A stretch of 33,616 nt of DNA from JANQPX01 sp039197065 (lineage in GTDB: Bacteria; Pseudomonadota; Alphaproteobacteria; Geminicoccales; Geminicoccaceae): the NCBI GenBank assembly GCA_039197065.1, contig JBCCUL010000051.1:1-33616 (forward strand), written 5' to 3'. Of the stretch, positions 7,708-15,957 are shown one piece after another (the first letter of the stretch is position 1; each line of letters begins with the position of its first letter). The translations under genes were made by a program, and so were the position numbers. The notes beneath the pieces were generated by a model, which did not search any database, was not told the origin of the DNA, and worked only from the letters and a program-made list of their open reading frames with translations.

Positions 7708-8964
7708 ATGCGTTCTATGTTGAAGACACAAACAGCCGTTGCTTTGGCGCTGGCGTTGACGGCCGGAGCCGCCAAGGCGGAAGGCGAAGGTGTAGAGGTT
7801 CTGCACTGGTGGACGTCCGGTGGTGAAGCGGCTGCGCTGAACGTGCTGAAGGAGGATCTGGAAGGGCAGGGCATCGGATGGACCGACATGCCGGTCGCCG
7901 GCGGTGGTGGTGAGCAGGCGATGACCGTTTTGCGCGCCCGCGTTACCGCCGGCAATCCGCCGACCGCGGTCCAAGGTCTCGGCTTCGACATCCTCGACTG
8001 GGCCGGGCAGGGCTCGCTTGCCAATCTGAATGACGTTGCGGCAGCGGAAGGCTGGGACGACGTTATCCCGGCAGCGCTCCAGCAGTTCGCCAAAGTGGAC
8101 GGCGAGTGGGTTTCCGCTCCGGTCAATGTGCATTCGACCAACTGGGTCTGGGCCAATAAGTCCGTGCTTGATGCCAACGGCATCGAGGTCCCGACCAGCT
8201 GGGACGAGTTCACCGCGGCTCTCGACACGCTGAGCGCAGCCGGCGTCACGCCGATCGCCCATGGCGGCCAGGCCTGGCAGGAAGCCACCATCTTCGACGG
8301 CGTCGTGATGTCGGTGCTCGGGCCCGATGGCTACAAGGCCGCCTTCATCGATCTCGACGAGGAGGTTTTGGGCGGCGACGACATGAAGGAAGCTTTCGAC
8401 CGCATGGCCGTGATCCGCGCCAATGTCGACGAGAACTTCTCGGGTCGTGACTGGAACCTGGCGACCGCCATGGTCATCAACGGCGAAGCCGGATTCCAGA
8501 TGATGGGCGACTGGGCGAAGGGCGAGTTCCTGAACGCCGGCAAGGTGCCCGGTGAGGACTTCCTTTGCTTCCGGTTCCCCGGCACGTCAGAGCAGGTCAC
8601 CTTCAACGCCGACCAGTTCATGATGTTCGACCAGGGCGGCGAGGTTTCCGCCGAGCAGGCAGCGCTTGCGACCGCGATCCTCTCACCGTCCTTCCAGTCG
8701 GCCTTCAATGTCGTGAAGGGCTCGGTGCCGGCGCGTACCGATGTTTCGGACGAAGCCTTCGATGACTGCGGCAAGAAGGGCATGGCCGATCTCGCGGCTG
8801 CGGCGTCTTCGGGCAACCTCTTCGGCTCGATGGCCCACGGCCACGCCAACCCGGCATCCGTGAAGAACGCGATCTACGACGTCGTGACCGCGCACTTCAA
8901 CGGCGACTACGACAGCGAGACCGCCGTTGTCGAACTGGTCGACGCGGTGTCGATCGCGAAGTGA
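7708..8964 (+). CDS. Sugar ABC transporter substrate-binding protein, glucose/mannose type
   Basis: This 418-aa protein has a Sec signal peptide (residues 1-24, ending AKA before EGEG) and then VEVLHWWTSGGEAAALNVL. That opening and the GNPPTAVQGLGFDILDWA stretch are typical of the periplasmic glucose/mannose-binding proteins of pseudomonads and rhizobia (GtsA-like). The ATG at 7708 follows GGGAG (7696-7700) with 7-nt spacing, which decides the start against longer in-frame options. It heads an operon with two permeases and one ATPase. The glucose/mannose assignment is by resemblance only; related proteins bind other aldoses. Confidence 0.85.
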   Translation: MRSMLKTQTAVALALALTAGAAKAEGEGVEVLHWWTSGGEAAALNVLKEDLEGQGIGWTDMPVAGGGGEQAMTVLRARVTAGNPPTAVQGLGFDILDWAGQGSLANLNDVAAAEGWDDVIPAALQQFAKVDGEWVSAPVNVHSTNWVWANKSVLDANGIEVPTSWDEFTAALDTLSAAGVTPIAHGGQAWQEATIFDGVVMSVLGPDGYKAAFIDLDEEVLGGDDMKEAFDRMAVIRANVDENFSGRDWNLATAMVINGEAGFQMMGDWAKGEFLNAGKVPGEDFLCFRFPGTSEQVTFNADQFMMFDQGGEVSAEQAALATAILSPSFQSAFNVVKGSVPARTDVSDEAFDDCGKKGMADLAAAASSGNLFGSMAHGHANPASVKNAIYDVVTAHFNGDYDSETAVVELVDAVSIAK

Positions 8965-8976
8965 TCTTGGACGGCG

Positions 8977-8998
8977 GGGGCGGCGGCAACGTCGCCCC
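8977..8998 (+). other. Intercistronic hairpin with GCAA tetraloop
   Basis: Thirteen bases after the binding-protein stop, a 9-bp stem (GGGGCGGCG with CGTCGCCCC, one G-U pair) closes on the loop GCAA, a GNRA-type tetraloop. There is no T-run after it. Such hairpins between binding-protein and permease genes are known to protect the upstream mRNA and raise binding-protein yield; that role here is inference. Confidence 0.5.
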
Positions 8999-9057
8999 AC
9001 CAGCCTTGGAACTCGATCTAGAAAACGCGAACGCATTCAGTTTGAGGAGAACGCGTC

Positions 9058-9951
9058 ATGGCGAGGGCGGCCGACGCGGATTTTAAAACGCAGCTACAGA
9101 CGTGGCTCCCGAAACTGGTCCTGTCGCCATCGCTGGCCATGGTGCTGGTGTTCGTCTACGGGTTCATCGCCTTTTCCGTCTATCTGTCCTTCACTGACAG
9201 CCGCCTGCTGCCGTCCTATGGCTGGGTCGGGTGGGAGAATTACTCAAAGCTCTGGCGCCTCAGTCATTGGGAAATCTCGCTGACCAATATGGGCGTCTTC
9301 GCCTTTCTCTATATCGGGATCTGCACCTTTTTGGGCCTTGGTCTCGCGATCTTCCTGGATCAGAAGATCCGCGCCGAAGGCGTTATTCGCACCATCTATC
9401 TTTATCCCATGGCGCTCAGCTTCATCGTCACAGGCACGGCGTGGAAGTGGTTTCTCGATCCCGGTATCGGGCTTGAAAACGTCATGCAGAGCTGGGGCTG
9501 GACCAGCTTCGAGTTCGACTGGATCAAGAACCGTGACTTTGCGATCTACACCATCGTCCTGGCCGCGGTCTGGCAGACCAGCGGCTTCGTCATGGCGATG
9601 TTTCTGGCGGGTCTCAGGGGTATCGACAACGAGATCCTGAAAGCCGCGCAGATGGACGGTGCGAGCAACTGGAACCTCTATCGCCGGATCATCATTCCGC
9701 AGCTTCGTCCGGCCTTCCTCTCGGCGTTCGTCATCCTGAGCCATCTCGCGATCAAGACCTTCGACCTCGTGATCGCGCTGACCGGCGGCGGACCGGGGCG
9801 CGCCACCGAATTGCCGGCCACCTTCATGTATTCCTACACCTTCACGCGCAATCAGATGGGAATCGGCGCCGCCTCGGCCACGATCATGCTCATGACGATC
9901 GCCGCCATCATGATCCCCTATCTCTACGCCGAATTGCGAGAGAAGAAATAA
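9058..9951 (+). CDS. Sugar ABC transporter permease (GtsB/MalF type)
   Basis: This 297-aa inner-membrane permease has helices beginning near residue 20 (VLSPSLAMVLVFVYGFIAFSV), a periplasmic segment with GWVGWENY, and an EAA loop AAQMDGASNWNLYRRIIIP in the last third. GAGGAG (9044-9049) lies 8 nt before the ATG. Its stop TAA overlaps the next ATG (TAATG). The arrangement behind a GtsA-like binding protein supports a glucose/mannose-type transporter. Confidence 0.88.
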   Translation: MARAADADFKTQLQTWLPKLVLSPSLAMVLVFVYGFIAFSVYLSFTDSRLLPSYGWVGWENYSKLWRLSHWEISLTNMGVFAFLYIGICTFLGLGLAIFLDQKIRAEGVIRTIYLYPMALSFIVTGTAWKWFLDPGIGLENVMQSWGWTSFEFDWIKNRDFAIYTIVLAAVWQTSGFVMAMFLAGLRGIDNEILKAAQMDGASNWNLYRRIIIPQLRPAFLSAFVILSHLAIKTFDLVIALTGGGPGRATELPATFMYSYTFTRNQMGIGAASATIMLMTIAAIMIPYLYAELREKK

Positions 9952-10832
9952 TGGCCGTCGCAACCCAAGACACCGCGATTCGCACCGGGCGCATCACGCG
10001 CACGCTGATCTATCTGGTGCTTGTTCTGTTCATCCTGTTTTACCTCCTGCCGCTTTACGTGATGCTGGTGAACTCGGTCAAACCGCTGGAGGAGATCACC
10101 GGCGGTGGCATGATGAACCTGCCGAAGCTCTGGACGCTCGAACCTTGGGCCAAGGCCTGGTCGTCCGCTCAGATCGGCGTCGAGCCGACGGGTCTTTCGC
10201 CCTATTTCTGGAACTCGATCAAGATGGTCGTCCCTGCGGTGATCATCTCGACCATCCTCGGTGCGCTGAACGGTTATGTGCTGACCAAATGGCGCTTCAA
10301 ATATGACACGATCCTCTTCGGACTGATGCTGTTCGCCTGCTTCATCCCGTTCCAGATCGTGCTGATCCCGATGGCGCGCATGCTCGGGCTGATGGGTCTC
10401 GCAGGCTCGACATGGGGCCTTGCGCTTGTCCACATCGTCTACGGCATCGGGTTTACGACGCTCTATTTTAGGAACTACTACGCAGTCTTTCCAACCGAGC
10501 TGGTCCGTGCAGCGCAGATCGATGGGGCCGGGTTCTTCCAGATCTTCTGGCGCATTCTCTTGCCCTCATCCGGGCCGATCGCGGTCGTCTCGATTATCTG
10601 GCAGTTCACCAATATCTGGAACGACTTCCTGTTCGGCGCGTCCTTTGCGGACGCCAACAGCCAGCCGATGACGGTGGCGTTGAACAACCTGGTGCAGGCC
10701 AGCCATGGCGTGAAGGAATATAACGTCCACTTCGCCGGCGCGATCCTCGCAGCACTGCCGACACTGCTCGTCTATATCGTCGCGGGCCGCTATTTCGTGC
10801 GCGGTCTGATGGCCGGTTCAGTCAAGGGATAG
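9951..10832 (+). CDS. Sugar ABC transporter permease (GtsC/MalG type)
   Basis: This 293-aa inner-membrane permease is the partner of the preceding gene. It shows an N-terminal helix (about 18-42), the NSVKPLEEI motif common to this family after helix 1, an EAA loop (ELVRAAQIDGAGFFQIFWRI) and the C-terminus RGLMAGSVKG. The start overlaps the previous stop, and five bases separate its stop from the ATPase gene. Confidence 0.88.
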   Translation: MAVATQDTAIRTGRITRTLIYLVLVLFILFYLLPLYVMLVNSVKPLEEITGGGMMNLPKLWTLEPWAKAWSSAQIGVEPTGLSPYFWNSIKMVVPAVIISTILGALNGYVLTKWRFKYDTILFGLMLFACFIPFQIVLIPMARMLGLMGLAGSTWGLALVHIVYGIGFTTLYFRNYYAVFPTELVRAAQIDGAGFFQIFWRILLPSSGPIAVVSIIWQFTNIWNDFLFGASFADANSQPMTVALNNLVQASHGVKEYNVHFAGAILAALPTLLVYIVAGRYFVRGLMAGSVKG

Positions 10833-10837
10833 GGCCC

Positions 10838-11950
10838 ATGGGTTTTCTCGACATCGACAACACCACCAAATCCTACGGCCCGGTCGAGGTCCTGCATGCG
10901 GTCGACATCTCGATCGAGGAGGGTGAGTTCCTGGTGCTGGTCGGTCCTTCGGGCTGCGGCAAGTCCACGCTCTTGAACATGATCGCAGGCCTTGAGGAGA
11001 TCACCAGCGGCGAGATTCGGATCAGGGACGAGGTGATGAACGGCGTCCACCCCTCGAAGCGCAATATCGCGATGGTGTTCCAGTCCTACGCGCTCTACCC
11101 GAACATGACGGTCGCCAAGAACATTACCTTCGGTCTCGAAATGCATGGCGTGCCCAAGCCCGAGCGCGAAAAGGCGATGAACGAGGTCGCGAAGCTCCTG
11201 CAGATCGAGCAGCTCTTGGACCGGAAGCCGGGGGCGCTTTCCGGCGGTCAGCGCCAGCGGGTCGCCATGGGACGAGCGCTCGTGCGCAACCCTGATGTCT
11301 TCCTGTTCGACGAGCCTTTGTCGAACCTGGATGCCAAGCTTCGCGTCGATATGCGCACCGAGATCAAAAAGCTGCATCAGAAGCTCGGCACCACCATCGT
11401 CTACGTGACCCATGACCAGATCGAGGCGATGACGCTGTCGACGCGTATCGCGGTGATGAATGGCGGCTATGTTCAGCAATTGGGCACGCCGCAGGAGATT
11501 TATGACAGCCCTTCGAACATCTTCGTCGCCACCTTCATGGGCTCGCCCGCGATGAACGTCATCCCGGCCAGGGTCGCTGTTGAAAACGGCAAGCCGGTGG
11601 CACGCGTGGTCCTGCATGACGGCGCTGAGACGTCACTTTCCTTCAGTCAGGACAATCTCGCCGCCTGGGACGGCAGGGACATCCTTCTCGGCATTCGCCC
11701 CGAGGCGATCACGGACGAAGATGCGGGGGACCGGAAATCGTCCAACATCGCGCATCTCACTAACCGTATCGTTGTTACGGAACCGGCGGGCTCCGACACC
11801 TTCGTGACGATGACCATGGGCGGCAAGGACGTGATCTCGCGGATGCGCTCCGATGCCGAAGTCGAGCCGGACACCGACTTCACCTTCGCCGTGAACATGG
11901 AAAAAGCCGTCGCCTTCGATCCGGCGACCGAGAATCGCATCGAAGCGTGA
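10838..11950 (+). CDS. Sugar ABC transporter ATPase (MalK/UgpC family)
   Basis: This 370-aa ATPase has a canonical motif set: Walker A GPSGCGKST, Q-loop MVFQSYALYPNMTV with Gln, signature LSGGQRQR, Walker B VFLFDEP, D-loop SNLDAK, H-loop VTHDQIEA, and a C-terminal TOBE region. It presumably works as a homodimer with the two permeases upstream. The normal Gln in its Q-loop makes the Glu of the two ATPases at 2249-4461 stand out. UgpC-like ATPases are often shared between transporters, so it could energise others too. Confidence 0.9.
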   Translation: MGFLDIDNTTKSYGPVEVLHAVDISIEEGEFLVLVGPSGCGKSTLLNMIAGLEEITSGEIRIRDEVMNGVHPSKRNIAMVFQSYALYPNMTVAKNITFGLEMHGVPKPEREKAMNEVAKLLQIEQLLDRKPGALSGGQRQRVAMGRALVRNPDVFLFDEPLSNLDAKLRVDMRTEIKKLHQKLGTTIVYVTHDQIEAMTLSTRIAVMNGGYVQQLGTPQEIYDSPSNIFVATFMGSPAMNVIPARVAVENGKPVARVVLHDGAETSLSFSQDNLAAWDGRDILLGIRPEAITDEDAGDRKSSNIAHLTNRIVVTEPAGSDTFVTMTMGGKDVISRMRSDAEVEPDTDFTFAVNMEKAVAFDPATENRIEA

Positions 11951-12002
11951 TGCAGCCGGCGATCATCATCTCTCGTGTTTGGGACGGCCGGGGTGATCCG
12001 CC

Positions 12003-12944
12003 TTGTTGACGTTCACATCACAGAAATGCGTCGCGATCGGCGAGGCGATGATCGAAATGGCCTCTCTCGGTGATGAGACCTACAGGCGCGGTTTCGCGGG
12101 CGACACCTTCAATACAGCCTGGCAGATGTCGCAGATCTTCGGCGGCGATCGTTCCGTCGGCTTCGTGACCAAAGTCGGTACAGACAAGGTCTCCGAGGCA
12201 TTCGTGCGGCAGCTCGAAGAGGACGGATTGGACGTGGCCTGTATCGGACGCGTAAGCGATCGCACCATGGGCCTCTACATGATCGACCTTGATGGCGTCG
12301 AGCGCAGCTTTCAATATTGGCGCTCGCAATCGGCAGCACGTCTCCTGGCGGATGATCGGGAGTGGCTGGCCAGCGCCCTGGACGGGGCAGGGCTGATCCA
12401 TCTCTCCGGCATCACGCTCGCCATTCTGTCACCAGCCGCCCGCGACCGCCTTTGGGACGTGCTGGCAGACGCCAGGTCACGAGGTGCACGCGTCTCGTTC
12501 GACCCGAATGTACGGCCAAGGCTCTGGCCCTCCGGGGACGAGATCCGAACCGTCATGTCGCGCTTCAACGACATCGCGGATATCGCTCTTCCCAGTTTCG
12601 ATGACGAGCAAAGCCTTTGGAATGATCGCTCGCCGGAGACGACGATCATTCGCCTGCAGACGGCCGGCGTCTCGGAGATTGTCGTCAAGAATGGCGAGGG
12701 AGCCGTGACGGCTATGTCGAACGGTCGGCAGATCGCTGTCGATACGCCCGAGGTGACAGGGATACGCGACACATCCGGCGCCGGTGACGCCTTCAACGCG
12801 GGCTATCTCGCGGCGCGTTTGAACGGTCAGGATCAGGCTGCAGCGATCATCTGCGGCCAGAAGGTTTCAGGCGAAGTTATCCAGCATTTCGGTGCCCGCA
12901 TCCCCAAAGGACGAGCCGGCATTTTTAGAAACCCCTTCTGCTGA
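12003..12944 (+). CDS. kdgK: PfkB-family sugar kinase, probable 2-dehydro-3-deoxygluconokinase
   Basis: This 313-aa kinase has the PfkB signature 2 near the C-terminus (DTSGAGDAFNAGYLAA, with the catalytic Asp of GAGD) and the N-terminal strand CVAIGEAMIEM. The start is a TTG at 12003; the first ATG lies inside that essential strand, so the TTG is required. The segment with NTAWQMS, MGLYMIDLDGVERSF and FQYWRSQSAAR resembles KDG kinases, which phosphorylate 2-keto-3-deoxygluconate to KDPG. It follows the sugar ABC operon by 52 bp and is probably cotranscribed. The substrate call is by resemblance and could be another sugar acid. Confidence 0.72.
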   Translation: MLTFTSQKCVAIGEAMIEMASLGDETYRRGFAGDTFNTAWQMSQIFGGDRSVGFVTKVGTDKVSEAFVRQLEEDGLDVACIGRVSDRTMGLYMIDLDGVERSFQYWRSQSAARLLADDREWLASALDGAGLIHLSGITLAILSPAARDRLWDVLADARSRGARVSFDPNVRPRLWPSGDEIRTVMSRFNDIADIALPSFDDEQSLWNDRSPETTIIRLQTAGVSEIVVKNGEGAVTAMSNGRQIAVDTPEVTGIRDTSGAGDAFNAGYLAARLNGQDQAAAIICGQKVSGEVIQHFGARIPKGRAGIFRNPFC

Positions 12945-13080
12945 GGGCGCGAAGATTGAGGGCCTAATTGGATGAGGGTGGTTGCCGTCGGGCCTCTGCT
13001 CCATCAACATCGGTAGAGCCAGAGGCAAGAAGCCAGCCTCAGGTGGGGAGCGATAGACGCTTTTGATGGAGGGCAATGGC

Positions 13081-13158
13081 ATGTCTCCCAAAGTCTTCGC
13101 CGGCGACACCGACGCCATGCGCATCCCTTGGTCCGCGCGAGCAGGCGTCGCCCCATGA
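13081..13158 (+). CDS. 25-codon mini-ORF coupled to the M19 gene
   Basis: An ATG at 13081 follows a strong GGAGGG (13068-13073) at 7-nt spacing and opens a 25-codon frame beginning MSPKVFAGDTDAM. It ends in an ATGA overlap with the start of the M19 gene (stop 13156-13158, start 13155). The M19 gene has no ribosome site of its own, so ribosomes finishing this mini-ORF probably start the dipeptidase. Whether the peptide has a function or only couples translation is unknown. No family is recognised. Confidence 0.45.
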   Translation: MSPKVFAGDTDAMRIPWSARAGVAP

Positions 13159-14168
13159 CAGACATATCGCAAAGTCAACGCACCCGGTCGCACCGGATCG
13201 ATGCGCTGCAATATGCGAACTGGTCGGAAACCGTCTTTCGTCAGATGCGCGAAGGTGGTGTGGACGCGGTTCATGTGACGATCGCCTATCACGAAACCTT
13301 CCGGGAAACCGTGCTCAATATCGAGCGCTGGAATCGCTGGTTCGAGCGGTTCCCCGATCTCATCTTTCAGGGCCGCAGTGGTGACGATGTCAGGCTGGCG
13401 CGCGAGACCGGTCGGACCGCGATCTTCTTCGGCTTCCAGAACCCATCGCCGATCGAGGACGATATCGGTCTGGTCGAGATCCTGCATACCCTCGGCGCCC
13501 GCTTCATGCAGCTCAGCTACAACAACCAGTCCTTCTTGGCGACCGGCTGCTACGAGGCGGACGATCCCGGCATCACCCGCATGGGCCGCGAGGTGATCAA
13601 GGAGATGAACCGGGTCGGCATGGTCATCGACATGAGCCACTCCGCAGAACGCTCGACGTTCGAAGCCATTGAGATCTCGGAGCGACCGATCGCCATCACC
13701 CATGCCAATCCCGCATCCTGGCATCCGGCCTTGCGCAACAAATCCGACGATGTGTTGAGAGCCCTTGCGCAATCCGGTGGCATGCTTGGCTTTTCCATTT
13801 ACCCCCACCATCTCAAAGAGGGTTCGAACTGCACGCTGGAGAGCTTTAGCGACATGGTCGCTCGCGCAGCCGATTTGATGGGACCAGAGCATATCGGCAT
13901 CGGCACCGACCTTTGCCAGGATCAGCCGGACAGCATCGTAACCTGGATGAGGAACGGCCGCTGGACCAAGACGCTGGATTATGGCGAGGGTTCAAAGGAT
14001 GCTGCCGGCTTTCCGGCGATGCCTTCCTGGTTCCGGGACAACCGTGATTTCGATTCGATCGAAACCGGTCTGCGCGCAGTCGGCCTCGGCGATGATGAGA
14101 TCGCAGGGATCATGGGCGAGAATTGGCTGCGCTTCTTCGACGTCAGCTTTGCACCTGCGCCAGGATGA
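13155..14168 (+). CDS. Peptidase family M19 (membrane dipeptidase-like) protein with incomplete metal site
   Basis: This 337-aa protein has the renal-dipeptidase fold signatures VIDMSHSAERST and PIAITHAN (the two His ligands), ALRNKSDDVLR, and HIGIGTDLCQD (Asp). The N-terminal HxD metal motif is missing (IDALQYANW there), and the bridging Glu of the usual GVEGGH is replaced (FGFQNPS). Some other bacterial M19-like proteins, such as one I recall in the pseudomonad dimethylglycine catabolism cluster, also lack HxD, so this is probably a subfamily trait. The ATG at 13155 is chosen because it overlaps the mini-ORF stop. A GTG at 13128 is in frame but has no ribosome site. Confidence 0.82.
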   Translation: MTDISQSQRTRSHRIDALQYANWSETVFRQMREGGVDAVHVTIAYHETFRETVLNIERWNRWFERFPDLIFQGRSGDDVRLARETGRTAIFFGFQNPSPIEDDIGLVEILHTLGARFMQLSYNNQSFLATGCYEADDPGITRMGREVIKEMNRVGMVIDMSHSAERSTFEAIEISERPIAITHANPASWHPALRNKSDDVLRALAQSGGMLGFSIYPHHLKEGSNCTLESFSDMVARAADLMGPEHIGIGTDLCQDQPDSIVTWMRNGRWTKTLDYGEGSKDAAGFPAMPSWFRDNRDFDSIETGLRAVGLGDDEIAGIMGENWLRFFDVSFAPAPG

Positions 14169-14233
14169 GCATGATGGCGGATCAGGTGCTGATAGGCGAG
14201 CATTGCAGCGATAGCTGGAAGTCTCTGGCGTGA
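14165..14233 (+). CDS. 22-codon mini-ORF between M19 and the 575-aa gene
   Basis: This frame starts with ATGA overlapping the M19 stop (ATG 14165, TGA 14166-14168) and ends with a GTGA overlap onto the start of the 575-aa gene (GTG 14230, TGA 14231-14233). It encodes MSMMADQVLIGEH and nine more residues. An AGGA just before it may serve the later ATGs at 14171 or 14174. It repeats the mini-ORF arrangement seen before the M19 gene. It may be a coupling device or a tiny protein; no family is recognised. Confidence 0.4.
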   Translation: MSMMADQVLIGEHCSDSWKSLA

Positions 14234-15957
14234 CCGACATCGACCACCCTTCCAAGGTGGTGAGGCCTGCCGTGCCTCTGCGTCCTCCCGAAACCGTCAT
14301 GCGCCTCGCTCGACTGGGCTCATTTCACCAATGCCGCCTTTCCTTCATGCGCGTCCTGCTCAGGCGCTTGAAGCGCGAGCGTTGGCGTTTCGATCGGCCG
14401 ATATTCGACATCGACGCAAAAGGGGTAGGGGTTGCGGTCTACACCGCCCATGGGCCGGAGCGCAGCTATAGCTTGGTGTGTTTCGGCCATGATCTGCCGG
14501 CGGATCAGCGCTCGGATCGGGTCATCGCCGAAGCCTGGGACAGCACGTTCGCTCTGTATGACGGCGTACCCAAAGCCGATGATATCGACCGCCTTTCGAA
14601 GAATGTGCCGCAGCAGGAAGCCGGCCGGATCACATCGCGAGAACTCAGCCTGTCGCGCGCGAATCGCTCGGTCCGTCTGTTCGAGCATGTCGTCGACAGC
14701 CTCGCCGCCGGCCGCCAGCCGGATGTCGAGGAGCTCGAAGCCGTCGGCTATCTGATGCGCACCACCGCCGTCTACGGTTCGGGCAAGTTCGGCGCGGCTG
14801 ACCGTGAAACCATCGCTGATCGACCGGAGCTCAGTGGTCCATTCCAGGTGGAAATGCTCTCCGTCTTTCTGATCCGCGCCTATGTGCTCGACTTGGCGGA
14901 GCATTTGGCGAAAGTGAGGTCGCCGGCCACGGCCATAGCCCTCATGCCTGAACTCCGGCGATGTCTGGGCATAGGCAACTCCACGGGCCTCTGCATGGCG
15001 CCCTTCCTGGTCAGCCATCCCATCCTGATCAGCCGCTGGATCGAAGCGCGCGAGCGGGCTCTTTCGCGCGTGCGGGCGTTGGTCAGGGCGACGAAGAATG
15101 AACGGATGATCTTCCGTCAGAGGGTTTCTCGCGCGCGCCTGAATGCCGAGGTCTGGACGTCGGATCATGAGCGTCAGCGCGACAAGCTGGCCAAGCTCCG
15201 AGCGGATCTTGCTCGTCTCGAACGGCATATCGCTGACGACAGCCTTGAAGGCGAAGACCCCTGGGACAGGCTTTATCGCTGGGCCGAGGCTCATCTTTCG
15301 ATCGAAGGACAGGAACAGCTCGTCTCCCTGATGCTCGAGCCCTATGGCGATCTGATCGACGATCTCGCTGATGAGATGGCCGCCGATGAGGACCGCGGAT
15401 TTTACATCGATGGCGCGATGCCGCTCGATCATTTGCGGTCGATCCTCGACGCGGTCTACGGTTGGGCCCTGGCGATCGACTGGACCTCTCGGGAAAGCGT
15501 TGCTCGCGTCTGGTACACCTCCGTGGAAAAGCTGGAACCGAGGCTCGGGGAGCGCTTCGAGGAGCCAATCGAACCTTACGAACAACCACTCGCGCCGGCG
15601 CGCGATGCGGCGAACATGGCTCACGACATTGACCAGTGGAAGGGAGAGAAGAGTGTTGCTGCCTTTCTGCTGGCCCGCCCCGAACATCGCCATATCGTAA
15701 GGCGGGCCCAGATCGCGGCGCGCTTTCCTTACGCTGAAATCCGCGACAACACCATCGCCGCAAACCTCCTGCCGATCGACCTGCTGCGCTGCAAGCTTTC
15801 CTTCTTCGGCGCCGGGCATTTCGATCCGCGCTCCGATCGCTGGGTGCGCATCAATATGTTCAAAGGCGCGCCGTTCCCAGACGAACTCGCCGACAGCGAA
15901 GACGACGACTGGTGCTATCCGCCTGTGTCTAAGGCTGATCCATGCATGTCTCGTTGA
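14230..15957 (+). CDS. Unrecognised 575-aa protein, partner of DUF3726 and M19 genes
   Basis: No family could be named. The protein looks cytoplasmic: it has no signal peptide and no hydrophobic helices of membrane length. It is rich in Arg, Asp and Glu. A highly charged stretch near residues 280-345 (many Arg/Lys/Glu, pattern KLAKLRADLARLERHI) is likely coiled coil. A conserved-looking opening lies at LRPPETVMRLARLGSFHQC. The GTG start at 14230 is chosen from the GTGA overlap with the mini-ORF; an ATG at 14299 is possible. Its 3' end overlaps the DUF3726 gene by 16 bp. Cotranscription with M19 and DUF3726 suggests one shared task, of unknown kind. Confidence 0.75.
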   Translation: MTDIDHPSKVVRPAVPLRPPETVMRLARLGSFHQCRLSFMRVLLRRLKRERWRFDRPIFDIDAKGVGVAVYTAHGPERSYSLVCFGHDLPADQRSDRVIAEAWDSTFALYDGVPKADDIDRLSKNVPQQEAGRITSRELSLSRANRSVRLFEHVVDSLAAGRQPDVEELEAVGYLMRTTAVYGSGKFGAADRETIADRPELSGPFQVEMLSVFLIRAYVLDLAEHLAKVRSPATAIALMPELRRCLGIGNSTGLCMAPFLVSHPILISRWIEARERALSRVRALVRATKNERMIFRQRVSRARLNAEVWTSDHERQRDKLAKLRADLARLERHIADDSLEGEDPWDRLYRWAEAHLSIEGQEQLVSLMLEPYGDLIDDLADEMAADEDRGFYIDGAMPLDHLRSILDAVYGWALAIDWTSRESVARVWYTSVEKLEPRLGERFEEPIEPYEQPLAPARDAANMAHDIDQWKGEKSVAAFLLARPEHRHIVRRAQIAARFPYAEIRDNTIAANLLPIDLLRCKLSFFGAGHFDPRSDRWVRINMFKGAPFPDELADSEDDDWCYPPVSKADPCMSR

